49,731 nt of DNA. Origin: an uncultured Candidatus Berkelbacteria bacterium (GTDB taxonomy: Bacteria; Patescibacteriota; UBA1384; XYA2-FULL-43-10; CAINNR01). Below the pieces are notes generated by a model that did no database searches, was not told where the DNA came from, and saw only the letters and a list, made by a program, of their open reading frames with translations. Both the position numbers and the translations under genes were made by a program. The DNA is taken from contig CAINNR010000035.1 of NCBI GenBank assembly GCA_903851235.1, forward strand, positions 1 to 49,731. Reading direction: 5' to 3'. Positions 1-8,895 of this stretch are shown one piece after another. Position 1 is the first letter of the stretch; each line of letters begins with the position of its first letter.

Positions 1-117
1 AACACCACAAATTCACTGGATGGAAGTTTCAGTTATCTGAAACAAAAAGTCAGCATCCACCGAGGGTCAACCAGAGAGAACACAAACAAACTAATTGAGT
101 ATTTATTGAATAATTAG
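1..117 (+). mobile_element. transposase C-terminal fragment (partial at window edge)
   Basis: Frame 1 is open from the first base to a TAG at 115-117. The 38 residues begin TTNSLDGSFSYLKQK and continue with an H-R-G and a Lys-Leu-Ile segment. This spacing (TTN-x-LDG-x-F-x-x-LK, then HRG) is typical of the end of DDE-type transposases, though I cannot name the IS family from the fragment. The stop codon abuts a truncated P-type ATPase reading frame, so an insertion probably broke that gene. The start lies outside the window. Confidence 0.6.
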
Positions 118-543
118 CAACAAGAATTTGATATTAAGCCGGATATGTCACTGATCTATCGTTTTATATTATTCTTCGGCTCCCTGAGTGCCATCTATTC
201 AATGGTCATCTTTTTTATTATGCTCTATGGATTCCACGCCGGAGAACGTTTGTTCCAAACCGCCTGGTTTGTTGAAATGCTCTTAACAGAAATGGTTATA
301 GTCATTTCGATCCGAACAATGAGGTCGCCATTTTACAAAAGCAAGCCAGGTTTATGGCTGGCAATCGGCTGTCTAGCAATAACTGCCATTGGCCTCTGGC
401 TTCCTTTCTCTCCACTTGCCAACTCAATCGGTTTCGTAATACCTCCCGCCTCTTTCTTCCTGGTTCTTTTGGGGTTACTTATTTCATATATCTTTATCAT
501 CGAATATACAAAGAGGATATTTTCCAGGCATTTTAGCTTATAG
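118..543 (+). pseudogene. C-terminal remnant of a Mg2+-type P-type ATPase (MgtA-like)
   Basis: The segment from FDIKPD onward, with four hydrophobic helices, matches the last transmembrane part of MgtA-type P-ATPases. Recognisable pieces are TAWFVEMLLTE, an I-R-T stretch, and a PFSPLA motif before the final two helices. The phosphorylation and nucleotide-binding domains are missing: the frame is closed upstream by the transposase stop at 115-117. An ATG at 145 could allow a 132-residue peptide to be made, but it would not be a working pump. The fit to the family C-terminus is good; that it is a dead remnant is inferred. Confidence 0.6.
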
Positions 544-572
544 GTGATAGCTAATTTTATTAAGGAGGAAAA

Positions 573-914
573 ATGCATTGGAAAAAATTGATTCTGCCGC
601 CGATTGCAATTTATGCCGTAATTTTCCTTTTTGTCACAGTGTTGATCGGCGCTCACATCTCGACCGAAGTAATCTGGGTGACAATTGTTAATTTTGTCAT
701 CATGATTATCGGTTTGTATTTGGCAATCTCTTACGCTAAACCGAAAAATCTGAAAGAGGGTTTGATTTACGGTTTAATTTGGCTGGCAGTATTCTTTTTG
801 TTGGATATTATATTGACTGTTCCTTTCACCGGTTGGAACTATTTCTTCGGTTGGAAAACTTGGGTCGCTTACGGATTAACATTATTAATGCCAACGCTTT
901 GGCCGAAAAAATAA
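573..914 (+). CDS. small integral membrane protein
   Basis: A 113-residue protein with about four hydrophobic segments (roughly residues 7-27, 33-51, 64-83 and 95-108) and almost no soluble part. The start follows an AAGGAGG ribosome-binding site, which makes ATG 573 secure. I recognise no catalytic motif. The next gene starts 1 bp after its stop, so it is the first gene of a small plus-strand run of membrane and zinc-binding proteins ending at 2153. Its function is unknown. Confidence 0.75.
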   Translation: MHWKKLILPPIAIYAVIFLFVTVLIGAHISTEVIWVTIVNFVIMIIGLYLAISYAKPKNLKEGLIYGLIWLAVFFLLDIILTVPFTGWNYFFGWKTWVAYGLTLLMPTLWPKK

Positions 915-915
915 G

Positions 916-1287
916 ATGATTCGATTTGGAAAATTCAGCAAAAATCAAATTGCTCCGTGCGGAATCAATTGCGGCGCTTGTAGGGCCCACTTACGAGAGA
1001 AAAATCCTTGCGCCGGATGTAATAATGACCCGGCAATTAATCATTGCCAGAATTGCAAAATCCGACTCTGTAACAAACGACGTGGAAGTTTTTGCGATTG
1101 TGATGAGTTCCCCTGCCAGCGACTAAAGCAGTTGGATAATCGTTATAGACAAAAATATGGCATGAGCGAGATTGAAAACCTAATATTTATCAAAGATAAC
1201 GGAATTGAAAAGTTTTTGCAGCAGGAAAGCGCAAAACGAATTTCCGATAGAGGAATTCTTTGCATTCACGACGGAAAGATTTATTAA
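916..1287 (+). CDS. DUF3795-like Cys-rich zinc-binding protein
   Basis: A 123-residue protein that opens with APCGINCGACRAHLR and continues with further Cys pairs (C-x2-C, then C-x-C and a C-x2-C-like set) over the first 75 residues. This is the pattern of the DUF3795 family, which is thought to bind zinc and has no established activity. The C-terminal third is helical and Cys-poor except near the end. It is packed between two membrane-protein genes with 1 and 9 bp gaps, so co-transcription is likely. Confidence 0.7.
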   Translation: MIRFGKFSKNQIAPCGINCGACRAHLREKNPCAGCNNDPAINHCQNCKIRLCNKRRGSFCDCDEFPCQRLKQLDNRYRQKYGMSEIENLIFIKDNGIEKFLQQESAKRISDRGILCIHDGKIY

Positions 1288-1296
1288 CAAGAACTA

Positions 1297-1554
1297 ATGA
1301 AACTTTTATACAAAGTGATGATTATTGCCGCCATCGCAATTATTGGACTGGTAATTTGGCAATTTTTCTATTTGAAAAAAGCTCATTCGACATTCGAAAA
1401 TTATTACGCATTCCGCGGCTGCAAACAGCTGATTGAAAAAACCGATAATTTTGGCAGATGCAAATTGCGAGGTGACAAAGTTATAAAAATCGTCAAATAT
1501 CAAAACAAATGGTTTCTAGACGGCGATCTGCCGAGTGGATTTCTTTCATGGTAA
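1297..1554 (+). CDS. small membrane-anchored hypothetical protein
   Basis: An 85-residue protein with an N-terminal hydrophobic helix (about residues 5-26) and a short extracytoplasmic tail containing two Cys residues (FRGCKQ and GRCKLR). These could form a disulphide or be unrelated. No lipobox is evident. Its stop overlaps the start of the next gene (ATGGTAA), indicating translational coupling. No family recognised. Confidence 0.6.
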   Translation: MKLLYKVMIIAAIAIIGLVIWQFFYLKKAHSTFENYYAFRGCKQLIEKTDNFGRCKLRGDKVIKIVKYQNKWFLDGDLPSGFLSW

Positions 1555-2153
1555 ATATCAATTTAATATGCCGAAAAAAATCAAAAGAATTCTTCTTTTT
1601 TCTTGGGATCATCACCATCAACGCAATTTCTATTGCTTTGGCAGTTCATTTTTATCCAGAAAAATTCAAATTGGATTATCCCCTTAGCTACGCCAGCATG
1701 ACGCAATCATTTGCACTTGGTTTGCCGAATCGAAGATCGGAAATAATTTATGCCGTCGGGATGTTTTTGAGCGGATTAATAATGGCAGGCTTTACGATTT
1801 ATCGCACCAAAAATAACGAAAGCGGTTTAAACGGAGTTCTGCTGCCGGCAGTTTGCGCCTTCGGTTTTTTTGTCGCCGCTTTTTCGCCCAACGATATTAA
1901 ACACACGACTCATGTTCTCGGTTCGGCGCTTTTTGTCGCCACATTTTGGATAATGGCAACCAGCTATCTTTTTTCCCTCCGAAAATCCTGGCCAAATTGG
2001 AAGTATTGGATGTTACAAGCGATTCTCCAGATTCCGATTTTCGCTTATGCGATCGCCTATTTTCTAGATTTAGGTTTGGTTCCAAACTATTTACAAAAAC
2101 CGGCATTTTTAGTCTTGTTGCTGGTTTTACTTTATTGCGCTCCAGACGAGTAA
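1548..2153 (+). CDS. polytopic membrane protein, DUF998-like
   Basis: About 201 residues from ATG 1548, with six predicted hydrophobic helices and short loops. The topology and an Asn-Asp-His-containing loop between helices (FSPNDIKHTTHVLGS) resemble DUF998-type membrane proteins, whose role is unknown. I chose ATG 1548 over an upstream in-frame codon at 1509 because it overlaps the previous stop in the usual coupled arrangement. The gene is convergent with the ABC operon on the other strand, whose last stop is 43 bp away. Confidence 0.6.
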   Translation: MVNINLICRKKSKEFFFFLGIITINAISIALAVHFYPEKFKLDYPLSYASMTQSFALGLPNRRSEIIYAVGMFLSGLIMAGFTIYRTKNNESGLNGVLLPAVCAFGFFVAAFSPNDIKHTTHVLGSALFVATFWIMATSYLFSLRKSWPNWKYWMLQAILQIPIFAYAIAYFLDLGLVPNYLQKPAFLVLLLVLLYCAPDE

Positions 2154-2195
2154 CAAGTCACCTGACAAATTATTGCGATCAAATTGTTTAGTAAT

Positions 2196-4238
2196 TTACT
2201 CCGCTGAAATCGCAAATTGGGCGTTGTAGAGCGAAGCGTAAAAACCTTTTTTCGATAATAGTTCTTTGTGTGTTCCCTGCTCGACGATGTTGCCGTCGCG
2301 CATAACTAAAATCAAATCGGCTTCTCGGATGGTGGAAAGTCGGTGAGCGATAACAAAACTGGTTTTACCACGCATCAGATTCTCCATCGCTTTTTGAATT
2401 AGAAGTTCAGTTCTGGTGTCAACTGATGAAGTCGCTTCATCCAAAATCAACATCGGAGTTTTCGCTAACATCGCCCGAGCAATCGTCAGTAGCTGCTTCT
2501 CACCCTGTGAAATATTGTCGGCCTCTTCATTGAGTTTAAGATGATAGCCTTGCGGTAGAGAGCGGATGAAATGATCGGCGTGCGCCGCTTTGGCGGCGGC
2601 GGTGACTTCGGCGTCAGAGGCTTTCGGGTTGGCATAAGCAATGTTATCGCGAATCGTGCCGTTGAAAAGCCAGGTGTCCTGCAAAACCATGCCGAAAAGT
2701 TTTCGAACATCGGCTCGTTTCATCTTTTTTGTCTCAATGCCATCAATTTTGATCGATCCTTTGTTGATTTCGTAAAAACGCATCAGCAAATTAACCATTG
2801 TGGTTTTCCCGGCACCGGTCGGTCCGACAATGGCGACTTTTTGCCCCGGCAAGATGCTGGCGGAAAAATTATGGATAATCTCCTTCTCCGGGTTATAACC
2901 GAAAACCACTTTGTCAAATTCGACACCGCCTTCAACTTTTTCCAGCACAATAGCGTCGGCGGCGTCGGCGGATTCCTCACCTTCAGCCAAAAATTCAAAC
3001 ACTCGCTCAGCGGCGGCGGCGGTTGATTGCATCACATTGGCAATGTTGGCGGTTTGAACTACCGGTTGGTTGAATTGGTTGACATACTGGATAAAGGCCT
3101 GAATATCACCGATTTGGATCCGACCTTTAATCGCCAACCAACCGCCGACGACCGAGACACCAACAAAACTTAGATTGCCGATAAAAGTCATCAGCGGCAT
3201 CATCAAACCAGAGAGAAATTGTGATCTCCAAGCCGAGCCGTAAAGTTTTCTGTTAATCGATTTGAATTTGGAAACCGATCGCTCTTCGCCGTTAAAGACT
3301 CGCATCACATTGTGGCCGGCATACATCTCCTCGATGTGACCGTTGATCAGCCCTAGTTGATCCTGTTGTTCCTTAAAATAGTGCTGGGATTTTTTGATGA
3401 TTGTGCCGATGATAATAAAGCTCAGTGGAATCAGAATGACCGAAACCAACGTCATCTGCCAGCTGATTGTCAACATCATGATTAGAATACCGATGATCAA
3501 CGTAATCGAGGTGACAATTTGAGTCAAACTTTGATTTAATGTTTGGCTGACGGTGTCGACATCGTTGGTGACTCGAGATAAAACCTCACCAAAAGTTCGG
3601 CGATCAAAATATCGCAGTGGCAAGCGATTGATTTTTTCCGAAATGTCTCGGCGCAAACGGTAGGTAATTTTCTGCGAAACATTGGTCATTATCCAACCTT
3701 GAAGATAGGAAAAAATCGCCGATAGCAAGTAGAGAATCAAAAGCTCTTCGGCAAAAGTTCGAAGTTTGCCAAAATTTATTGTCGGTCGGACGGAAATGTC
3801 GAGATTTTTAATTGCTGCAATTTTATCGGCCGGAATTTTCGCCGTCATCGATGGCGGTAACTTTGCAATCAGTTGACTAAGAGTCGTACCGGCGGGAATT
3901 TTTACATTTTTCGGTATATTGGCGTTGACTGAATCAAAAGCTTTAATCTTGATGTAATCGGAGACGACTTGATTAGTCATGTTACCGAGAATTTTCGGAC
4001 TCATAATAGCAAAAATCGTCGAGGCGATGGCGAAAACGAAAACCAAAATTATCGACAGCCAAAACGGCCGCATATAGCTGACGAGTTTTTTCATTGTCGC
4101 CCAAAAATTCTTCGGTTTTTCAACAAAACCCATTCCGGCACGACCCGGTCCACCGCCAGGTCCGGCCGGCATCAACCTTGGTGGACGTGGCGCGGCTACA
4201 GTTGCAGTTGATTGTAATTTTGGATTTTTTTCGCTCAT
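2196..4238 (-). CDS. ABC exporter half-transporter, catalytically complete subunit
   Basis: A 680-residue fusion of a six-helix exporter membrane domain and an ATPase domain. The Walker A is GPTGAGKTT, the signature is ISQGEKQ, the Walker B ends in LILDEATS with the catalytic Glu, and the H-loop is IAHRLST. The N-terminal 45 residues are rich in Pro and Gly. A roughly 80-residue insertion lies between the first two membrane helices, on the outer side. It overlaps the upstream partner ABC gene by 4 bp and probably pairs with it. The substrate cannot be told from sequence; MarR control suggests a drug, peptide or metal-stress substrate. Confidence 0.9.
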   Translation of the reverse strand: MSEKNPKLQSTATVAAPRPPRLMPAGPGGGPGRAGMGFVEKPKNFWATMKKLVSYMRPFWLSIILVFVFAIASTIFAIMSPKILGNMTNQVVSDYIKIKAFDSVNANIPKNVKIPAGTTLSQLIAKLPPSMTAKIPADKIAAIKNLDISVRPTINFGKLRTFAEELLILYLLSAIFSYLQGWIMTNVSQKITYRLRRDISEKINRLPLRYFDRRTFGEVLSRVTNDVDTVSQTLNQSLTQIVTSITLIIGILIMMLTISWQMTLVSVILIPLSFIIIGTIIKKSQHYFKEQQDQLGLINGHIEEMYAGHNVMRVFNGEERSVSKFKSINRKLYGSAWRSQFLSGLMMPLMTFIGNLSFVGVSVVGGWLAIKGRIQIGDIQAFIQYVNQFNQPVVQTANIANVMQSTAAAAERVFEFLAEGEESADAADAIVLEKVEGGVEFDKVVFGYNPEKEIIHNFSASILPGQKVAIVGPTGAGKTTMVNLLMRFYEINKGSIKIDGIETKKMKRADVRKLFGMVLQDTWLFNGTIRDNIAYANPKASDAEVTAAAKAAHADHFIRSLPQGYHLKLNEEADNISQGEKQLLTIARAMLAKTPMLILDEATSSVDTRTELLIQKAMENLMRGKTSFVIAHRLSTIREADLILVMRDGNIVEQGTHKELLSKKGFYASLYNAQFAISAE

Positions 4239-6040
4239 ATCGCACCTCTTACAATTTTTTCGGCGCTCTTTTCAATTTTCGCTTTTTCGGTATCAACATC
4301 AATCTGATATTTTGCCAGTTCACCCTCCGAAAGTTGCGATAAAGCGATCTCACGATAAACATCGCAATTTTTCATCAATTCGGCGTGGGTTCCGATGCCG
4401 GCAATATTACCGTCATCCAAAACGATAATTTTTTCCGCCGAAAGTATTGTTGATATTCGTTGAGCGACGATAAGAACCGTTTTGTTTTTGGTTTCCGATT
4501 TCAAAGCGGCTCGCAATGCGGCGTCAGTTTTAAAGTCAAGCGACGAAAAGCTGTCATCAAAAATGTAAATTTCCGGTTTCCGCGCCAAAGCCCGAGCGAT
4601 AGAGAGTCGCTGCTTTTGACCGCCGGAAACATTGGCGCCACCTTGAGCGATTTCGTGATCGAATTTTCCCGACAGGTTTTTAATAAATTCATCGGATTGC
4701 GAAATTTTGGCAACTTTTTCAACTTCGGATTTCGGCGCATCCGGCGCACCATACTTGATATTGGAATCAACCGTTCCCGAAAACAGAACCAGGCGTTGCG
4801 GCACATAACCGATTTTTGAATACAAATCCTCGAGTTTCATTTGCCGAACATCAACGCCGTCAATTAAAACTTCGCCGGAGGTGACGTCATAAAAACGGGG
4901 AATCAAGTTAATTAGAGTTGACTTGCCGGAGCCGGTTGAACCGATAAAAGCCGTGGTTTCGCCGGAGTTGGCGGTGAAATTGATATTGCAAAGCACCGGC
5001 GTATCGGCAGTCGGGTATTGGAATGAAACATTTTTGAATTCGACAACGCCACCTTTTTTATCTTTAACATTCTCGGCCTTTTTCGGATCGTGGATCAGCG
5101 GCTCTGTTTCGATCACCTCGGAAACACGGTTCGCGGAGACCGAAGCTCGCGGCACCATAATGAAAATGATTGAAATCATCAAAAACGACATAATAACTTG
5201 CATCGCGTACTGCATGAAAGCGATCATGTTGCCGACTTCCAACGTTCCCTGACCGATCAATTTGGCGCCGACCCAAACGATTGTGACCGCCGTCAGGTTA
5301 AAAATCACCATCATCACTGGTTGCATTATCACCATCAGCCGGTTGACAAAAAGATTAGCCGCCGTCAGATCAACGTTGGCCCGCTCAAATTTTTTCTCCT
5401 CCAATTTTTCATTGTTAAAAGCCCGAATAACCCGCAGACCGGTGAGATTCTCTCTGGTAACCAAATTCAATTTATCAACCAATTTTTGTAAGATTTTGAA
5501 TTTCGGCAGGGCGATTGAAAATAGTGTGATGATGATGCCAAGCAAAACCACTACCGCCAAGGCGATAATCCAAGAAAGCGATGGCGCCAGGGAGTAAGCT
5601 TTGTAGACCGCCCAGACCGCTGTAATCGGCGCCATTAAAACCAGACGCATCAGAAGAACTAAAACCGTCTGAATTTGCTGAATGTCGTTTGTCGAACGAG
5701 TGATGAGTGATGCGGTGGAAAATTTATTGAATTCAACCAAGGAAAAACTTTCGACACGCGAGAAGATCTTATTTCTAATGTCACGAGAAAATCTCGAGCC
5801 GACTTGAGCCGCCAAATAACCGACAACAACGGTACAGGCCGCGCTGCCAAGAGCAATAAAAAGCATAATTAAACCATTGTGAAAAACCAGCGAATTATTG
5901 TTGTTGACAATCCCATCGTTGATAATTTTCGCCATATAGTCCGGCAGCTGCAAATTCAGCGCCACCATCCCAAAAACAAAAACCACTAGTGCGACAAGCA
6001 TCAGCCAATACGGTTTCAAATATTTGAAAAGTTTAAGCAT
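4235..6040 (-). CDS. ABC exporter half-transporter, degenerate-site subunit
   Basis: A 601-residue half-transporter with an N-terminal membrane domain and a C-terminal ATPase domain. Walker A is GSTGSGKST and the signature is VSGGQKQ. Walker B ends in IFDDSF, with Asp where the catalytic Glu should be, and the H-loop reads VAQRIST, with Gln for His. These two changes are the mark of the non-hydrolysing site in heterodimeric exporters of the BmrCD/LmrCD/TmrAB kind. The intact partner is the next gene, overlapping by 4 bp. It overlaps the MarR gene by 8 bp, so the three genes form one operon. Confidence 0.9.
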   Translation of the reverse strand: MLKLFKYLKPYWLMLVALVVFVFGMVALNLQLPDYMAKIINDGIVNNNNSLVFHNGLIMLFIALGSAACTVVVGYLAAQVGSRFSRDIRNKIFSRVESFSLVEFNKFSTASLITRSTNDIQQIQTVLVLLMRLVLMAPITAVWAVYKAYSLAPSLSWIIALAVVVLLGIIITLFSIALPKFKILQKLVDKLNLVTRENLTGLRVIRAFNNEKLEEKKFERANVDLTAANLFVNRLMVIMQPVMMVIFNLTAVTIVWVGAKLIGQGTLEVGNMIAFMQYAMQVIMSFLMISIIFIMVPRASVSANRVSEVIETEPLIHDPKKAENVKDKKGGVVEFKNVSFQYPTADTPVLCNINFTANSGETTAFIGSTGSGKSTLINLIPRFYDVTSGEVLIDGVDVRQMKLEDLYSKIGYVPQRLVLFSGTVDSNIKYGAPDAPKSEVEKVAKISQSDEFIKNLSGKFDHEIAQGGANVSGGQKQRLSIARALARKPEIYIFDDSFSSLDFKTDAALRAALKSETKNKTVLIVAQRISTILSAEKIIVLDDGNIAGIGTHAELMKNCDVYREIALSQLSEGELAKYQIDVDTEKAKIEKSAEKIVRGAI

Positions 6041-6500
6041 TCTTCTTATTATCTCCTAAAAACTTCGGAAAGTCAGCAATTTTCTTTACCAGTCTGATTA
6101 AATCACGAGTATCTTTTTCACCCAAAAAGTCTGTTAGAAACCCAAGCTTATCAATAAACTCTTTTTCAAGTTTTTCGACCTGTTTTTTGCCTTTGGCCGA
6201 CAACGAAATATATACAATTCTTCGGTCGGTTTCATCAGTAACTCTTTTTATTAAATTTTCAGCTTCCAGAGCATTAATTTTATGAGTCACCGCCGGCAAA
6301 GTAATCCCCAGTTTATTTGCCACTTCGGAAGTTGTTACCGGCTGACCATTGTTTAATTGGGAAACCATAAAAAGCATCATTCTGTCGGAACCCTTTAGGT
6401 TCTCATGATCATGATGATGATGATGATCGGACAAACCAGAGCGGCGTATCTGACTAATAACGTTTTGCAGTTCCAAAGCTAACTCTTTTTTTGATGGCAT
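6033..6500 (-). CDS. MarR-family transcriptional regulator with His-rich segment
   Basis: 155 residues with a winged-helix core (about 50-120: TTSEVANKLGITLPAVTHKINALEAENLIKR split over the recognition helix, then DRRIVYISLSAKG for the wing). Near residues 25-35 there is a run of His (SDHHHHHDHE), unusual in MarR proteins and suggestive of metal binding. It heads the operon with the two ABC genes. The start ATG 6500 follows AGGAGA. An inverted repeat at the start codon suggests self-repression relieved by a ligand or metal. Confidence 0.85.
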   Translation of the reverse strand: MPSKKELALELQNVISQIRRSGLSDHHHHHDHENLKGSDRMMLFMVSQLNNGQPVTTSEVANKLGITLPAVTHKINALEAENLIKRVTDETDRRIVYISLSAKGKKQVEKLEKEFIDKLGFLTDFLGEKDTRDLIRLVKKIADFPKFLGDNKKNA

Positions 6501-6538
6501 ATACTTTATCTCCTAAATGGTTTACAAAGTAAAGTATA
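6500..6538 (-). promoter_or_regulatory. inverted repeat, probable MarR operator
   Basis: The 9-bp arms TATACTTTA (6500-6508) and TAAAGTATA (6530-6538) are perfect inverted repeats with 21 bp between them. They flank the ribosome-binding site and touch the MarR start codon. MarR proteins commonly bind such palindromes in their own promoters. The long spacer is wider than usual, so two half-operators or an mRNA hairpin that hides the RBS are also possible. Confidence 0.5.
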
Positions 6539-6573
6539 TTATATCGCACAAAATTTGTCAATAGTTTTATAAA

Positions 6574-7305
6574 TTATTGGGCACCAAGTGATTTCAACAG
6601 CGCCAGCGGATCTTGCCAATTTGATAATGTCGACTGATCCGAAACGTAACCACTAACGACAATCGATGTGCCTTTATGCAAACCGAAGTGCAAATGTTTT
6701 CGAACATCGCCGTTTGATGTTGAGCAAGCGGCGCCCAAACTCGCCAGCGTCTCGCCGACGGTCACCGCTTCCCCGGTTTTAACCTTGACAGTCGCCAAAT
6801 CAATATGCCCATAATATGCGGTGTAATCGTTGCTGGCTAAAGTATATTGAACGACAATTAAACCGCCATAACCGGAAACGGCTCCGATTTGCCTGACAGT
6901 TCCGCTGGCGATGGCAAAAACCGGAACATTTTGATTTGCCTCAGCGGCAGTCGTTTCCAAATCAATTGCCGTGTGATAACCGGCATAATAAGTCGCATTC
7001 GGACAAACCAAACGATCAGGATTCGACGATCCACCGGCCGAATAATATGTGCCGAAAAAGTCTGTTGTTGCCCGCGAAGAAAAATTACTGATCGGGAAAA
7101 CCAAAGTCGGAGTCGGTTGAGCAACTGATGTTGGCGTCGGAGTCGCCGGAACACTTGGTGTTTGAGCTGAAGTTGCTGGTGAAGAATTTGAGGTTTGTGA
7201 AACTGGAGTTTGATGATTTTTATAATGCCGCCAAATAAAAAATCCACTGGTGACTAATGCGATGATAAAAGCCGCGGTGATAATAATCCAAAGATACTTT
7301 TTCAT
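6574..7305 (-). CDS. membrane-anchored M23 (LytM-type) peptidase
   Basis: 243 residues: an N-terminal transmembrane helix (about 5-26), a Thr/Pro/Ser-rich linker to about residue 70, then an M23 domain. The zinc ligands are visible as H-x3-D in GYHTAIDLE and the H-x-H of HLHFGLH near the C-terminus. Members cut peptide cross-links of peptidoglycan or act as degenerate amidase activators. The motifs are complete, so an active enzyme acting outside the cytoplasmic membrane is likely. It is monocistronic, next to but not overlapping the MarR operon. Confidence 0.85.
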   Translation of the reverse strand: MKKYLWIIITAAFIIALVTSGFFIWRHYKNHQTPVSQTSNSSPATSAQTPSVPATPTPTSVAQPTPTLVFPISNFSSRATTDFFGTYYSAGGSSNPDRLVCPNATYYAGYHTAIDLETTAAEANQNVPVFAIASGTVRQIGAVSGYGGLIVVQYTLASNDYTAYYGHIDLATVKVKTGEAVTVGETLASLGAACSTSNGDVRKHLHFGLHKGTSIVVSGYVSDQSTLSNWQDPLALLKSLGAQ

Positions 7306-7345
7306 ACTAATATTGTATCAAAGATTAAAGTTTTTTACCCTGAAA

Positions 7346-7375
7346 TTGACAGAATATATTGAATTGTATTAAAAT
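7346..7375 (+). promoter_or_regulatory. sigma70-type promoter for the 69-aa orphan gene
   Basis: TTGACA at 7346-7351, an 18-bp spacer and TAAAAT at 7370-7375. It lies 35 bp before the start codon of the small gene at 7411. Confidence 0.65.
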
Positions 7376-7410
7376 TTGAAGTAGTCGAAATCCCGCTCGG
7401 AGGTGCACTG

Positions 7411-7620
7411 ATGAAAAAGCTGGCTAAGTTATTGATCAGGTTGGCTTTGCAACTTGACCCAACTTTGCCCCAGATAACTCATAGCTCACATAGTTATCGT
7501 CGCTGGGTTATCAGTCTTGACGAGCTTTTCGCCGATGACAGAGTTGCCAAACGCAACAAACTGCGAGCTGGGATGCTAAAGCCATTGGTATCAACTGACA
7601 CGAATCAACATCCGGAATAA
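7411..7620 (+). CDS. orphan small protein, 69 aa, own promoter and terminator
   Basis: Codes for a basic 69-residue protein without membrane segments or known motifs. The start is firm: GGAGGTG stands 6 bp before ATG 7411. A consensus promoter lies upstream and a strong terminator just after the stop, so it is a free-standing unit between the M23 gene and rpoD, both on the other strand. Similar isolated units occur at 17045, 18338, 40525 and 46408 on this strand and at 11308 on the other. Function unknown. Confidence 0.65.
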   Translation: MKKLAKLLIRLALQLDPTLPQITHSSHSYRRWVISLDELFADDRVAKRNKLRAGMLKPLVSTDTNQHPE

Positions 7621-7633
7621 CATATAACCCAAA

Positions 7634-7660
7634 ACGCACCTTGCGGTGCGTCTTTTTTTA
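7634..7660 (+). terminator. Rho-independent terminator
   Basis: A 7-bp stem ACGCACC / GGTGCGT (7634-7640 and 7645-7651) with a TTGC loop, followed by a run of seven T. It lies 13 bp after the stop of the small gene. Confidence 0.85.
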
Positions 7661-7696
7661 ATAGATATCTTTTAGATTTTAGATATTATCTTTTAT

Positions 7697-8806
7697 TTAT
7701 TTTAGATAGTTGTGCAAATTTTCCGAAGATTCAGATTTTTTCAATTTCTGCAAAGACTTGGCCTCAATTTGACGAATTCGTTCACGAGTAACGCCAAACT
7801 CTTTGCCGACTTCTTCCAATGTGTGAGTTCGGCCGGTCTCCAAGCCGAATCGCATCTTTAAAACTTTCTGTTCGCGTGGTGACAAGACTTCGAGAAAATG
7901 GTTAACATCACCCTTTAAAAGTTGATAAATTGCATTTTCCTCCGGCGATAAATTTTTATCATCTTCGATGAAGTCGCCAAGTTTTGAATCTGATTCCTCA
8001 CCAACCGGCGATTCGAGCGAAACGGTTTCCTGAGAGATTTTTATGATGTGCTCAACTTTATCAACTTCGATTCCCATTTCATGGGCAATCTCCTCCGGCA
8101 GAGGTTCGCGACCAAGATCCTGAACTAGCTGTCGCTGAACACGAATAAGTTTGTTGATGGTTTCAATCATATGAACCGGAATTCGGATGGTACGCGCCTG
8201 ATCGGCGATGGCCCGAGTAATCGCTTGACGAATCCACCAAGTCGCATAAGTCGAAAATTTGTAGCCTTTTTTGTAATCGAACTTTTCCACCGCTCGCATT
8301 AAACCGGTGTTACCTTCTTGAATGGCGTCCAAAAGTGATAATCCCCGACCGATATATTTTTTGGCGATGGAAACCACCAACCGAAGATTGGCTTCCGCCA
8401 GCCGACGCTTAGCCAACTGGTCACCTTTTTCGATTCTTTTCGCCAAGCGAATTTCTTCCTCGGTCGACAGAAGTGAAATCCGGCCAATTTCTCGCAAATA
8501 CATTCGAACCGAATCGTCGGAAATTGATTCGAGCCCTTCCATAATATCATCACCGCCACGATGCTTGTCGATAATATTATTCAAAATCGAAACTTCCTGG
8601 TCTTCCTGAATTTCAATTCCATGCTCAATTAGATAATCAAAAACTTCATCGAGTGTATTAACGTCGTCCTCAGCGTTGGGAAAAACCTGCAAAAGTTCGT
8701 TAATCATGACAAAACCGTGAGCTTTACCCTTTTCGAGCAGCTTATTAATATCCGTTGAAAACGGCAACGGTTCCTCTTTTATATATTTGACAACTTTCTT
8801 CGCCAC
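7697..8806 (-). CDS. rpoD: primary sigma factor RpoD (sigma70)
   Basis: 369 residues. A region 1.1-like N-terminal domain (about residues 15-75) is followed by regions 1.2 and 2 ([16 protein letters not shown], then [17 protein letters not shown] and the -10 binding segment [15 protein letters not shown]), region 3, and region 4 ending in the [21 protein letters not shown]. This is the housekeeping sigma factor that directs RNA polymerase to promoters such as those annotated here. The start is GTG 8806, preceded by AAGGAG. It lies 89 bp downstream of dnaG on the same strand, the classical dnaG-rpoD arrangement. Confidence 0.97.
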   Translation of the reverse strand: MAKKVVKYIKEEPLPFSTDINKLLEKGKAHGFVMINELLQVFPNAEDDVNTLDEVFDYLIEHGIEIQEDQEVSILNNIIDKHRGGDDIMEGLESISDDSVRMYLREIGRISLLSTEEEIRLAKRIEKGDQLAKRRLAEANLRLVVSIAKKYIGRGLSLLDAIQEGNTGLMRAVEKFDYKKGYKFSTYATWWIRQAITRAIADQARTIRIPVHMIETINKLIRVQRQLVQDLGREPLPEEIAHEMGIEVDKVEHIIKISQETVSLESPVGEESDSKLGDFIEDDKNLSPEENAIYQLLKGDVNHFLEVLSPREQKVLKMRFGLETGRTHTLEEVGKEFGVTRERIRQIEAKSLQKLKKSESSENLHNYLK

Positions 8807-8895
8807 ATGACTCCTTTGGAGTAAATTTCAAGACACAAGATACAAATATATTTGTAATTTGATAATTTGAAATTAGTTTGTTTCTTGTTTCTTGG

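Noticed and set aside
2571-3026. Long plus-strand frames inside the ABC genes, such as one of 151 codons
   Set aside because: They are antisense shadows of strongly conserved ATPase motifs on the minus strand and have no RBS.
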